In this document: positions 37,408 to 45,797 of the stretch, in pieces
How the letters are laid out: every line of letters starts with the position of its first letter
Numbering within the stretch: the stretch's first letter is position 1
Source: an uncultured Fodinibius sp.
GTDB taxonomy: Bacteria > Bacteroidota > Rhodothermia > Balneolales > Balneolaceae
Assembly: GCA_913056455.1 (NCBI GenBank)
Contig: CAJXMJ010000001.1
Span: 310,001 to 374,000, forward strand
Direction: 5' to 3'
Length of the DNA: 64,000 nt
Made by a program: the position numbers and the translations under genes
Notes under the pieces: generated by a model
Told to the model about the DNA's origin: nothing
Databases searched by the model: none
Seen by the model: the letters and a program-made list of their open reading frames with translations, nothing else

Positions 37408-38811
37408 TTACTCATCAATTGGTTCTAAACGAGCAGAGAAATGCCTTAGCACATCAGGACTGTCAACAATTCTGTAACCACCTAACTTTTTGCGCTGCTC
37501 ATAAGCAGATATAATTACTTCAGCCAGGTAATCAACGTGGCTTTGAGTGTACATACGACGCGGAAAGGCAAGTCGTACCAACTCCATAGAAGCGGGTTTT
37601 TCAGAGCCATCGGGTTGTTTGCCAAACATTACAGTACCGATTTCTACACCACGAATTCCGCCCAGCAAGTAAAGAGCATTGTTAAATGACCAGGCGGGAT
37701 ATTCTGTTGGGGGTATATGAGAAAGAATTTCTTTGGCATCAAGGTATACCGCATGTCCGCCGGTAGGTTGTACAATAGGAATACCGGCATTCGTTAATTT
37801 ATCCCCCAGATAACTGATAGAACGAATGCGATAACGGAGGTAATCGGGATCAAGGGCTTCATAAAGTCCACGAGCGACAGCCTCCATATCGTATCCTGCC
37901 ATGCCGCCATAGGTAGGAAAACCCTCTGTAAGAATTTCGAGGTTTCGGCATTCCGACGCCAACTCATCACTGTTGAGGGCCAGGAAGCCACCAATGTTTG
38001 CCATTCCATCTTTTTTTGCGCTCATGGTACAGCCGCCGGCATAACTAAACATCTCTTGAGCTATTTCTATAGGCTTTTTATCAGCAAACCCATCTTCACG
38101 ATTTTTTATAAACCAAGCGTTTTCCGCAAACCTACAGGCATCAATAAAGAACGGGATACTGTGCTCTTGGGCAATTTTAGAAACGCCCTTGATGTTTGCC
38201 ATACTTACTGGTTGTCCGCCTCCGGAATTATTGGTGACGGTGATCATAATTACAGGGATGTTTTCTGCCCCAACCTCCTTGATAGTTTTCTCCAGCTTTT
38301 CCAGATCCATGTTTCCCTTAAAGGGATGAGTACTTTGCGGCTGATTTCCTTCTTCGATTACCAAGTCACGAGCTTCGGCACCGGCATGTTCAACGTGGGC
38401 ACGGGTGGTGTCAAAATGAGTATTACTGGGAATAACATCACCTTGATCGGCAATAGTGGTAAAGAAAATATTTTCAGCAGCACGTCCCTGGTGGGTTGGA
38501 ATAAGATGTTTGAATCCGGTGATGTCCTGCACGGCAGATTCCAGTTTATAAAAAGAAGAAGAACCGGCGTAAGACTCATCGCTTTCTATCATACCTGCCC
38601 ACTGTTTCGATGACATTGCTCCGGTACCGCTGTCGGTGAGTAGGTCAATGAGTACATCTTTCGCCTTTAGTAAAAACGGATTGAAACCAGCTTTTTCGAG
38701 CAGTTGCTCTCGCTCTTCCATGGTGGTAAAGCGAATTGGTTCTACCGAGCGAATACGAAAGGGTTCGATGATGGTATCTGTTTTAAAAGGAGAAAGGGAC
38801 GAAGTTTTCAT
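37408..38811 (-). CDS. tnaA: Tryptophanase
   Basis: The 467-residue PLP enzyme has the family motifs IDACRFAENAWFIK and MSAKKDGMANIGG (PLP Lys267). It has IRGVEIG where tyrosine phenol-lyase has SMERG. The isoleucine at that position and FPRRMYTQSHVDY are tryptophanase-like. It splits tryptophan to indole, pyruvate and ammonia. It is transcribed away from the acyl-CoA synthetase gene; the shared 123-bp intergenic region contains an NsrR-like palindrome, so tnaA could also respond to it. No TnaC-like leader peptide or tryptophan-rich upstream frame was seen. Confidence 0.85.
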   Translation of the reverse strand: MKTSSLSPFKTDTIIEPFRIRSVEPIRFTTMEEREQLLEKAGFNPFLLKAKDVLIDLLTDSGTGAMSSKQWAGMIESDESYAGSSSFYKLESAVQDITGFKHLIPTHQGRAAENIFFTTIADQGDVIPSNTHFDTTRAHVEHAGAEARDLVIEEGNQPQSTHPFKGNMDLEKLEKTIKEVGAENIPVIMITVTNNSGGGQPVSMANIKGVSKIAQEHSIPFFIDACRFAENAWFIKNREDGFADKKPIEIAQEMFSYAGGCTMSAKKDGMANIGGFLALNSDELASECRNLEILTEGFPTYGGMAGYDMEAVARGLYEALDPDYLRYRIRSISYLGDKLTNAGIPIVQPTGGHAVYLDAKEILSHIPPTEYPAWSFNNALYLLGGIRGVEIGTVMFGKQPDGSEKPASMELVRLAFPRRMYTQSHVDYLAEVIISAYEQRKKLGGYRIVDSPDVLRHFSARLEPIDE

Positions 38812-38896
38812 AATAATTATTGTGCCGATTCGAGGTTATGTATTTTGAATAAAAAGAAGTGTTTTATCTTTGACAAAGTATAATATTAACGGTAAA

Positions 38897-38916
38897 ATAA
38901 GACAAATAACTCTTAA
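38897..38916. promoter_or_regulatory. NsrR-like palindrome between tnaA and the acyl-CoA synthetase gene
   Basis: AAGA (38899-38902), 8 bp, TCTT (38911-38914), flanked TA and AA; centred 28 bp before the downstream ATG and about 96 bp from the divergent tnaA start. Confidence 0.65.
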
Positions 38917-38934
38917 ATATGAATTTCCTTTAAA

Positions 38935-41010
38935 ATGCTCAATCCATTCTTTAAGCCAAAGGGGGTAGCCGTTATTGGGGCTTCTCGAAATCCCCATAAA
39001 TTAGGATACGGTGTGGTTCGAAATCTACAAGAATATCGGTACCAAGGCGGGATTTATCCGGTAAATAAATCGGCGTCTGAAATACTGGATTTACCATGTT
39101 TTGAGTCGGTAGCAGAAGTTCCCGATCCCGTGGATTTGGCTATTATTATTGTGCCGGCACCAGTTGTTCCTAAGATTATAAAGCAATGCGGTGAACGGGG
39201 TATCAAACATGCGATTGTTGTCAGTGGTGGATTCAGTGAGACCGGAGCCGAAGGTCAGAAGCTAGAGGACGAACTTAAAAGAGTTGCCGAAGAGTGGGAC
39301 GTTAACTTTATCGGCCCCAATTGTATTGGCACCATTGATACCCACACTCCGGTGAACACTACATTTGTAACTGGGATGCCTGAGTCCGGGGAGATTGGAT
39401 TTTGTTCACAGTCGGGGGCTATGGTGGCCTCGGTAATCGACTGGGCGCGTGGCGCGGGCGTTGGCTTTTCAAGAATTGTAAGTCTGGGCAATCAGGTAGA
39501 TATCAATGAAACGCAGATGATTCGTGCGCTGCATGACGACGATCAGACCAAGGTAATAACTGCTTATATCGAAGGGGTTTCTGATGGAAAAGCATTTATG
39601 GAGGTAGCACAAAAAGCAGCTAAGGATAAGCCAGTAGTAGCGTTGAAAGGCGGACGCGGGGAGAGTGGCGCACGGGCAGTGGCATCCCATACAGGGGCAT
39701 TGGCCGGAAGTACGGAAGCCTATGAGGCTGCTTTTGATCGAGCTGGAGTACAGCAAGCGAGTACGATGGAGGAGATGTTTGACTGGGCGCGAGCACTGGC
39801 ATGGCAGCCGCTTCCCAAAGGAAAAAGGGTAGCTGTATTAACAAATGCGGGGGGACCAGCAATTCTGGCTGTTGATGCCTTAGAAAATGCCGGTTTGGAG
39901 CTGGCAGAATTGACCGAAGAAACAAAAAGATATTTAGAATCACGATTACCTAAAGCGGCAAGTGTAAGTAATCCGGTAGATGTATTGGCGGGGTCCGGAC
40001 CGGGAACATATGCGGTAGCATTAGATGCGTTATTGACAGACGATACTGTGGATTCGGTGGTTGTAATACAGGCTCCCCAGGATTGGTTTCTGCCGGCAAG
40101 TTTAGCTGAGGTGGTGGGTGAAGTTGCGGGTGTTCATGACAAGCCGGTAATTACCTCAATTATGGGAAAAGCCTCAGTGGAAGAAGCGCTGACAATACTT
40201 CATAAACGAAAAATACCGAATGTTGCTTTTCCTGAGCGTGTAGCTTCGGTACTCGCGTCCATGGTTAAACGCAAAGAATGGCTGGACCTACCTCAGCAAA
40301 CGCCCGAGCAATTTAACGAATTTGATGAGGATGCAGTACAACAAGCTGTTGCAGAAAACGATTGGAAGTCATTACTCCATGAATATGGTATTTCTTTTCC
40401 TCCGGAGAAGGTTGCTCAAACTGAGGAGGATGCTATTGAAGCTGCCGAATCTATTGGCTACCCGGTAGTCTTAAAGTTAGTTTCTGAATCGGTATCTCAT
40501 AAAACAGAAGTTAATGGAGTCAAACTAGAGCTTCGTAATGCTGAGGATGTTCAAACAGCATGGGAAGAGGTCAAACAGTCGGCCGAATCTGCCGGTATCG
40601 ATATGCAAGGCGTGCAGGTCCAGAAAATGCTGAGTGGGGGACAAGAGGTAATTATGGGACTTCGCAGGGATTCTCAATTTGGGCCGATGGTATTATTTGG
40701 TACCGGAGGAACAGATGTAGAACTGTTGCAGGATGTGGAATCAGCTATTGCTCCCTTAAATCGAATGCAAGCCGAAAAACTTATTGATGCTACCCGTGCC
40801 GGGGTTAAGCTCAAGGGATGGCGCAATCAACCTGCAGCCGACCGTGAAACGGTAGTCAATTATTTAATGCGTTTATCTCAGCTGGGGAAAGATATGGCCA
40901 ACATTGAAGAGTTGGAGATGAATCCCTTATATGTGTTACCCGAGGGACAAGGTGCCTATGCAGTAGACGTTAGAGGTACTTTGAGAGAGGATGAAAAAGT
41001 ACCATCATAG
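38935..41010 (+). CDS. acd: Acetate-CoA ligase (ADP-forming), fused alpha-beta chain
   Basis: The 691-residue protein begins with a CoA-binding Rossmann domain (GVAVIGASRNPHKLGYG). Succinyl-CoA-ligase-like domains follow, with GPNCIG, FCSQSGA, and SHTGALAGS carrying the phosphorylated histidine. It ends in an ATP-grasp domain (about 470-691). It interconverts acyl-CoA, ADP and phosphate with the acid, CoA and ATP; acetyl-CoA is the usual substrate. Single-chain fusions are known in bacteria and protists. It heads a series of NO-related genes 42 bp downstream and has its own NsrR-like site, an unexpected partner for such an enzyme. Confidence 0.9.
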   Translation: MLNPFFKPKGVAVIGASRNPHKLGYGVVRNLQEYRYQGGIYPVNKSASEILDLPCFESVAEVPDPVDLAIIIVPAPVVPKIIKQCGERGIKHAIVVSGGFSETGAEGQKLEDELKRVAEEWDVNFIGPNCIGTIDTHTPVNTTFVTGMPESGEIGFCSQSGAMVASVIDWARGAGVGFSRIVSLGNQVDINETQMIRALHDDDQTKVITAYIEGVSDGKAFMEVAQKAAKDKPVVALKGGRGESGARAVASHTGALAGSTEAYEAAFDRAGVQQASTMEEMFDWARALAWQPLPKGKRVAVLTNAGGPAILAVDALENAGLELAELTEETKRYLESRLPKAASVSNPVDVLAGSGPGTYAVALDALLTDDTVDSVVVIQAPQDWFLPASLAEVVGEVAGVHDKPVITSIMGKASVEEALTILHKRKIPNVAFPERVASVLASMVKRKEWLDLPQQTPEQFNEFDEDAVQQAVAENDWKSLLHEYGISFPPEKVAQTEEDAIEAAESIGYPVVLKLVSESVSHKTEVNGVKLELRNAEDVQTAWEEVKQSAESAGIDMQGVQVQKMLSGGQEVIMGLRRDSQFGPMVLFGTGGTDVELLQDVESAIAPLNRMQAEKLIDATRAGVKLKGWRNQPAADRETVVNYLMRLSQLGKDMANIEELEMNPLYVLPEGQGAYAVDVRGTLREDEKVPS

Positions 41011-41051
41011 CGTGCTATCACAGTAAAGAAAATAGGAAGGATTGAGAAGCG

Positions 41052-42296
41052 GTGAACAAAAAGAAAAATTATTCTGGATGCAATTTAGGTAATCAATGGC
41101 TGTGTCATATTTCCATAGCCTGTTTTGTACTGGCTGGGCTGACAGGTTTTCTATATCGGCTGGGAATGATGGGATGGGTGCCCGGAGAACTATCGTTAGG
41201 CAATATTCGTCATGCTCATTCTCATCTCATGTTTTTTGGATGGGCGGTACCGCTTCCGTTTTACATCATCATGCAAAAAATTGTTGATAAAACGGATTCC
41301 GGCGTGGAAGGCATTAACGCTATGAAATATTCCATTGCAGCGGTCCTGTTTTTTGGATTACTGGCTTATCCCTTTTTTCTGTTCTACGGATATCGTCCGG
41401 TGAGTACTGGATCTGCCTCGCTTCCGTTATCGGTTATCTTTTCGGGGTTTGTGATGATAGGATGGTATGGATTCCTGATCGGTTATTGGAAAAGTCGAAC
41501 TACACTAAAAGATGATGAAAGTCTGCCATGGATTGATGGTGCATTTGTCTTGTTAACTGTTTGTTCCCTTGGGGCATGGGGCGTTGCGGTAGTTCAAGAG
41601 GTGGCCCCCGGTTCCCATCTGTTGATGAAAAGTATGACACACTTTTTCCTTGCAGCTTTTACTGAAGGATGGGTGGTGCTGGTGTTGTGCGGTGTGTTGA
41701 TTAGTGAACTTGAGATCGGTAGGCAACACTGGTGGGCTTCTCCACAGTTTGCGTTGGGAGCTATAGCCATCGGGGCCCCGTTAACATTTCCCTATGGAAT
41801 TTCAGAGTCACTTCTTACCCCCATGCTGTTGGGTACGGCTCGTTTCGGCGGAGGATTGGCGGCCATTGGTTTACTGTTGGTAGTGTATGCGATATTTAAG
41901 TCCGGTAAATGGAGACACGCAATCTGGATTTGGCCAGTTACTTTATTAACGCTTAAGGGGGTTATGCAGCTGGGTGCTTCTGTTGTACCCAGTTCTTTCT
42001 GGTTGTCTGATCCCGGCTTGCGTGTGCTCTATCTACATATTCTTTTGTTAGGCGGATTGACTTTGTTGGCTTTTGCGTGGTTTAATAGAAGGGCTTCAGT
42101 CTCAAAAATATTTTTCCATCTTTTAGGAGGGACTATAATAGTTACTCTTCTCACCTTATTGATGTTTACCGGAGTTTGGCCAAAGGCCCTTTCAGGTGCA
42201 TGGATTATCGATGCTTTGGCGTTGGGAGCTCTGCTTCCCATTTTAGCTGTAATTGTATATTGGAATAAGTTGACTCAATTCTCGAAAAGAATGTGA
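41052..42296 (+). CDS. Polytopic membrane protein related to haem-copper oxidase subunit I
   Basis: The 414-residue protein has a GTG start and about 12 membrane helices. Histidines lie inside helices: RHAHSHLMFFGW (about residues 52-63), MTHFFLAAF, and YLHILLLGG. The HAHSH cluster resembles the first haem-ligand helix of haem-copper oxidases, NO reductases and NnrS-like proteins. The HH and H-x-H pairs needed for the binuclear centre are absent, so it is probably not a catalytic NO reductase on its own. It stands second in an operon with a globin and a cytochrome c'-like protein. A haem-binding role in NO handling is inferred. Confidence 0.6.
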   Translation: MNKKKNYSGCNLGNQWLCHISIACFVLAGLTGFLYRLGMMGWVPGELSLGNIRHAHSHLMFFGWAVPLPFYIIMQKIVDKTDSGVEGINAMKYSIAAVLFFGLLAYPFFLFYGYRPVSTGSASLPLSVIFSGFVMIGWYGFLIGYWKSRTTLKDDESLPWIDGAFVLLTVCSLGAWGVAVVQEVAPGSHLLMKSMTHFFLAAFTEGWVVLVLCGVLISELEIGRQHWWASPQFALGAIAIGAPLTFPYGISESLLTPMLLGTARFGGGLAAIGLLLVVYAIFKSGKWRHAIWIWPVTLLTLKGVMQLGASVVPSSFWLSDPGLRVLYLHILLLGGLTLLAFAWFNRRASVSKIFFHLLGGTIIVTLLTLLMFTGVWPKALSGAWIIDALALGALLPILAVIVYWNKLTQFSKRM

Positions 42297-42306
42297 AATG
42301 TAGATT

Positions 42307-42693
42307 ATGAGTGATATTCAAAATGATGAAGATATTTCAACCTTGGTTCATTCCTTTTATGCGAAGGTAGAAGAAGATGAGCGGTTGGGACCTATCTTCA
42401 ATGAAGCTGCCAATGTAGATTGGGATGAACATTTGCCCAAGATGGTAGATTTTTGGTCGAAAATGATATTTCAAACCAAACGGTACAAAGGACGCCCGTT
42501 TCGAGAACACTTGCCACTCCCGATTGAGCGCGATGATTTTGGTCGCTGGGTAGGGCTCTTTACCGATACAGTAGATGAACATTTTGAGGGTAATCGGGCT
42601 GACTATGCAAAGGAATTAGCTATAAATATTGCGAACTCTTTTAGTACCCGAATGGCGATGGATGGTAAGTTTGATCAAAATAGTGAGGACTAA
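42307..42693 (+). CDS. Truncated haemoglobin, group III-like
   Basis: The 128-residue globin is short, as in group III truncated haemoglobins. It begins with IQNDEDISTLVHSFYAKV and has the B/C-helix segment DWDEHLPKMVDFWSKMIF. The proximal histidine is likely in the REHLPLPIERDDFGRWV region. Such globins bind O2 or NO and are found in NO-responsive operons. It follows the HCO-like membrane protein by 10 bp and precedes a small conserved gene by 2 bp. Confidence 0.88.
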   Translation: MSDIQNDEDISTLVHSFYAKVEEDERLGPIFNEAANVDWDEHLPKMVDFWSKMIFQTKRYKGRPFREHLPLPIERDDFGRWVGLFTDTVDEHFEGNRADYAKELAINIANSFSTRMAMDGKFDQNSED

Positions 42694-42695
42694 TT

Positions 42696-42887
42696 ATGAA
42701 AAATGAAGATCAACAATATACCCGGAAAGAATTAGCTGAATCTGTGCGTAAAGCCTGTATTGGAGCAGCCCGCGAGGGATTTAAAGATGCCTCGATGAGT
42801 GGCTTATGCACCGAGGGAGCCATAGAAGCGGCTGTTAGCTCAATGCAGAAATTGGATTTGGAAATGATTATTCAAGAAACGAGATAA
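42696..42887 (+). CDS. Small conserved protein, unknown function
   Basis: This 63-residue protein is predicted helical. It contains RKACIGAAREGFKDASMSGLC, with two cysteines (Cys20, Cys37), and ends in an acidic amphipathic helix. It has no signal peptide. The ATG follows the globin stop by 2 bp and the next gene starts 4 bp after its stop, so it is a real member of the operon despite its size. Similar small proteins occur in Bacteroidota, but I know no function for them. Confidence 0.7.
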   Translation: MKNEDQQYTRKELAESVRKACIGAAREGFKDASMSGLCTEGAIEAAVSSMQKLDLEMIIQETR

Positions 42888-42891
42888 CAAA

Positions 42892-43347
42892 ATGAGAAAT
42901 TCGATATTGATGTTTGTAATTCTTTTAGGATTCTCTATCAGTATAATGGGATGGACTTGGTATCCCCAGGATAAACCCGATCAGCCGGAAACCTTGCCGC
43001 TCGTGCCTATGATGCAACAGCTACTGGATGATATTCAGCAGGTTGATCGTGGGATCTATACTGAAAACTTTGCAATGATTGAGGAAGGGGCCGGTAATAT
43101 ATCTCATCATCCGACAATGACGGTTGAGGACAAAAAACTGGTAAAGAAAACGCTTGGTGAAGAAATGAAACAGTTTGTGAAGTTTGATAAGGTGGTTCAT
43201 CATCATGCCGATTCGATGCGAATGGCGGCAGTTGAGGAAAATATGCAGAAAGTACTTAAACATTATCGTATTACTCAGCAGGGCTGTGTAGATTGTCATT
43301 CAAATTATCGTGATCCGATTTCTACGGCCCGTATAAAAGATAATTAG
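42892..43347 (+). CDS. Cytochrome c'-like periplasmic haem protein
   Basis: The 151-residue protein has a signal peptide or anchor (about 4-22) and a mature helical part rich in methionine and histidine. A single haem motif, CVDCH, lies near the C-terminus (about residues 135-139). A C-terminal CxxCH after a four-helix bundle is the layout of cytochrome c', which binds NO and lacks a distal ligand. The operon context with globin and HCO-like proteins supports a NO-binding or NO-protection role. A simple electron-transfer cytochrome is the alternative. Confidence 0.75.
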   Translation: MRNSILMFVILLGFSISIMGWTWYPQDKPDQPETLPLVPMMQQLLDDIQQVDRGIYTENFAMIEEGAGNISHHPTMTVEDKKLVKKTLGEEMKQFVKFDKVVHHHADSMRMAAVEENMQKVLKHYRITQQGCVDCHSNYRDPISTARIKDN

Positions 43348-43353
43348 TACCAA

Positions 43354-43575
43354 ATGGAACAGCCGATTATCGGTTATCATAAAGATGAAGAAGATGATTG
43401 GGTGGCTGAACTTCAGTGCGGACATAATCAGCACGTGCGGCATAACCCTCCGTGGATGCTGCGTCCTTGGGTTACTACCAAAAAGGGCAGAAAAAGTCGG
43501 CTCGGAAAGGAATTGAATTGTAAAAAATGTGATCGCAACGAACCTCAAGACTTTGATCCGACATGCCAAGAATAG
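43354..43575 (+). CDS. DUF3565 protein
   Basis: The 73-residue protein matches the DUF3565 pattern: IIGYHKDEEDDWVAELQCGHNQHVRHNPPW, then a CKKC pair near the end. The histidines and cysteines suggest metal binding. The family is often near denitrification and NO-response genes, but its function is unknown. It overlaps the next gene by 13 bp. Confidence 0.85.
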   Translation: MEQPIIGYHKDEEDDWVAELQCGHNQHVRHNPPWMLRPWVTTKKGRKSRLGKELNCKKCDRNEPQDFDPTCQE

Positions 43576-44027
43576 CACGCGTATTTATCAAAACGGGACT
43601 TATTTACTTTTTAGCTTCACTGCTACTGGGATTGGCTTCCGAGTTTAACTGGTTGCAGTTTCCCGGTATGGTGCCGCTCTTCTGGCACCTGTTGATGGTC
43701 GGCTGGATTACACAGATTATCTTTGGTGTATCCATGTGGATGTTTCCCGGTCGAACACGTGAAGAAGGATTTAAAGCTCAATTATGGGGCTGGCTCACAT
43801 ATATTTTTCTGAATGTAGGGTTGGTCTTGCGCGGGATTGCAGAGCCTGCTACGTATTTGGATGAAGGATCGTTGTGGAGTGTCTTGATCGTAATTTCGGC
43901 GATAAGTCAGGTAGCGGCGGCAGTTTTTTACATCATAGAATTGTGGCCGCGCATCCAATCAAAAGAACAGCGTCGCCGGCAACGCAAGAAGAAACGAGAG
44001 CGTAAGAAAGCTAAGAATGAGAAATAG
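43563..44027 (+). CDS. Half-size HCO-like membrane protein A
   Basis: The 154-residue protein has four membrane helices (near 9-28, 35-58, 75-95, 103-127) and a very basic C-terminal tail (KEQRRRQRKKKRERKK). A histidine in the second helix sits in FWHLLMVGWITQIIFGVSMW. The next gene repeats this H-x4-GW-I-x-Q pattern, resembling helix 2 of haem-copper oxidase subunit I. I infer that the two are paralogues forming a membrane haem protein. The start overlaps DUF3565 by 13 bp. Confidence 0.65.
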   Translation: MPRIARVFIKTGLIYFLASLLLGLASEFNWLQFPGMVPLFWHLLMVGWITQIIFGVSMWMFPGRTREEGFKAQLWGWLTYIFLNVGLVLRGIAEPATYLDEGSLWSVLIVISAISQVAAAVFYIIELWPRIQSKEQRRRQRKKKRERKKAKNEK

Positions 44028-44093
44028 TCTTCCATATCATTGTGAATAGGATTTTGAGTTTGAATCCAACAATAATTAACTAAAAACAAAACC

Positions 44094-44501
44094 ATGCCTA
44101 CACCCAGTCGCTGGATGATAAAAGCTTCGATGCTGTACATGTTGATAGGATTTGTTATCGGGGCAATGATTCTGATCAGCAAGGTATATCCCGAGTATTC
44201 CTCGGTATGGAACCTGCTTACAGTGCACATTGAAGTGGGTATTTTTGGCTGGATTATTCAGCTAACCATGGGTACGGCCTATTGGATTTTACCCCGTTTC
44301 TTGAAAACGAAATCGAGAGGAAATGCTAAGTTGGCACTGGCAATGGTTGGAATGTTGAACCTTGGTATTTTAATAAATGTAGCATCCTACGTGAGCATAC
44401 TGCATTCATCGGCTATAATATTGGGACGTGTGCTGGAATTGGGAGCCGTTGCACTATTTATTGTTCTGCACTGGAACCGGGCCGTGAGCTATAATACGTG
44501 A
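44094..44501 (+). CDS. Half-size HCO-like membrane protein B
   Basis: The 135-residue protein has four membrane helices. The second carries VHIEVGIFGWIIQLTMG followed by AYWILPRF, parallel to the preceding protein (HLLMVGWITQIIFG, MWMFPGR). The pair could make a heterodimer equivalent to eight helices. The last gene of the operon, it is followed by a hairpin at 44507-44555 facing a convergent gene. The function is inferred only as part of NO or haem-related membrane chemistry. Confidence 0.65.
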   Translation: MPTPSRWMIKASMLYMLIGFVIGAMILISKVYPEYSSVWNLLTVHIEVGIFGWIIQLTMGTAYWILPRFLKTKSRGNAKLALAMVGMLNLGILINVASYVSILHSSAIILGRVLELGAVALFIVLHWNRAVSYNT

Positions 44502-44506
44502 TGAGA

Positions 44507-44555
44507 AAGAAGTAGAAAAGATCTTTGTTGCCCACCATATAAGATTTTTCTTCTA
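44507..44555. terminator. Possible bidirectional terminator between convergent genes
   Basis: An imperfect stem (AGAAG..GAAAA..ATCTT with AAGATTTTTCTTCT) lies between the converging HCO-like and CopD-like genes, rich in A on one side and T on the other. Confidence 0.4.
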
Positions 44556-44556
44556 A

Positions 44557-45060
44557 CTATCCTCGTAACAGGCGCATGGCATAGTAGAGGATCACTAAAC
44601 CAAGAACTAAATTAAGGCGCCCCAGCCAGCTTGAAAATTTCCGCACACGTTTTGTTTGGGGATGATCGGGGTGCTTATCCATAAGTTCGGCTGCTTTTGA
44701 ACCGGCATAGAAATCGTGTATTCCGCTTACGATCAGCACTAAGCCAAAAATAAGTAGTTTTATCAATAGATAACCATCAAAGATCTGGACCCAAAATGCA
44801 CCGGTTAATAACTGTTCGATGGAATAGCCCCGGGTGAGCAAGTTTGTGATGCCGGTTACAATCAATACAACAAAAAGTACCCACGAAATACGACTGAACT
44901 TTTCTCCGACAAGGGTAAAGAATTCGCCTTTTTTGTTTTTTAACAATTTATGCCGGGAAGCCGGAACGAGAACAGCGACCGTAAAGAGCATCCCACCAAT
45001 CCAGAAAATGGCTGAAGTTATGTGAATGAAAACCGAGAGATAATACATGATGGAATTCAA
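44557..45060 (-). CDS. CopD-like membrane protein
   Basis: The 167-residue protein has four helices. The first carries FIHITSAIFWIGGMLFTVAVLVPA, typical of the CopD/DUF4149-like family, with histidine and tryptophan in the bilayer. A cytoplasmic loop (GSKAAELMDKHPDHPQ) precedes the last helix. Related proteins take part in copper import or haem binding. The azurin gene lies just upstream on the same strand, separated by a terminator, so a copper role fits but is not proven. Confidence 0.7.
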   Translation of the reverse strand: MNSIMYYLSVFIHITSAIFWIGGMLFTVAVLVPASRHKLLKNKKGEFFTLVGEKFSRISWVLFVVLIVTGITNLLTRGYSIEQLLTGAFWVQIFDGYLLIKLLIFGLVLIVSGIHDFYAGSKAAELMDKHPDHPQTKRVRKFSSWLGRLNLVLGLVILYYAMRLLRG

Positions 45061-45088
45061 TTTCTGTGTTGGATAACTTTATAGAAAT

Positions 45089-45123
45089 AAAAAAGGCGAC
45101 TGATAAACTCAGCCGCCTTTTTA
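45089..45123 (-). terminator. Terminator after the lipoprotein azurin gene
   Basis: AAAAAGGCG..CT pairs with AG..CGCCTTTTT across the loop, giving A- and T-runs on both sides. It lies 26 bp past the azurin stop on the minus strand. Confidence 0.8.
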
Positions 45124-45148
45124 TAATTACTTCAACGTATAGAATAAA

Positions 45149-45718
45149 TTATTCTTCAACGTTGAGCATACCTTTCATTCCACCGGAATAGTGACCGGGG
45201 AAACTACAGATGTACTCATATTCTCCGGTTTCTTCAGGAGCGGTAAACGTAACTTCTACCGTTTCTCCACCGGCAGCAAGATCAGTATGTGCAATTATTT
45301 GATCTTCCATGTCGGTAGGAATGTACTCATTGTCACGTGCTTTGGCTGCAGCGTTTGCAAAGGCAGCGGCATCTGCATTCATGGTAAGAAGTACAAAATT
45401 GTGTGCCATTGCAGAAGCAGGAAGATCACTTTCTGTCATCAAGCGAATACGAAGTTCTTCACCGGGTGCGGCCGTTATCGTTTTGAGCAATACATAGTCG
45501 CCCATTTTTTCACCGGTTGTAATGCCTTCTTCTTCGCCGTCTACGACAAACTTCATTCGGTCAATACCGACCATCTCAATAGTACGAACGTCGTCAGCTT
45601 GTTCGGTAGCTTGAGTATCTGCTGTTTGATCTTCAGCTTGCTGCTGGTCAGAGCCACCGCCACAGGCAGTGACGAAAAGCAACATCAATGAGAATAAATA
45701 AGGTGCAAAACGTGTCAT
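45149..45718 (-). CDS. Azurin-type blue copper lipoprotein
   Basis: The 189-residue protein has a lipobox (FVTAC, Cys19) followed by a low-complexity Gln/Thr/Ala linker. An azurin domain (about 45-189) follows. Its type 1 copper ligands are all visible: His106 in AMAHN, Cys171 and His176 in CSFPGHY, and axial Met181 in GGMKG. It would carry electrons at the periplasmic face, probably to copper nitrite reductase or a cytochrome oxidase. It is a membrane-tethered paralogue of the soluble azurin at 57188. Confidence 0.92.
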   Translation of the reverse strand: MTRFAPYLFSLMLLFVTACGGGSDQQQAEDQTADTQATEQADDVRTIEMVGIDRMKFVVDGEEEGITTGEKMGDYVLLKTITAAPGEELRIRLMTESDLPASAMAHNFVLLTMNADAAAFANAAAKARDNEYIPTDMEDQIIAHTDLAAGGETVEVTFTAPEETGEYEYICSFPGHYSGGMKGMLNVEE

Positions 45719-45751
45719 AAATTTGTGTGATTCTTGGGTTAAAAATTAAGT

Positions 45752-45775
45752 ACAAAAGATACGAAAGTATTTTGT
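45752..45775 (-). terminator. Weak hairpin after the OsmC gene
   Basis: ACAAAA.ATAC and GTATTTTGT form a stem with a GAAA loop on the plus strand. Read on the minus strand, it is followed after a few bases by T-rich sequence. It lies between osmC and the azurin gene. Confidence 0.35.
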
Positions 45776-45797
45776 TCTATACAGCATAAAATAATCG

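Noticed and set aside
38056-38613. 185-codon plus-strand frame opposite tnaA
   Set aside because: It is antisense to a clearly conserved enzyme and has no recognisable protein features.
41052-42296. Reading the HCO-like protein as a NO reductase (NorB)
   Set aside because: The HH and H-x-H pairs that bind the second metal and haem b3 are not present; only single helix histidines and HAHSH are seen.
45191-45691. 166-codon plus-strand frame opposite the azurin gene
   Set aside because: It is a shadow of the well-supported azurin coding strand, with unusual composition and no family features.
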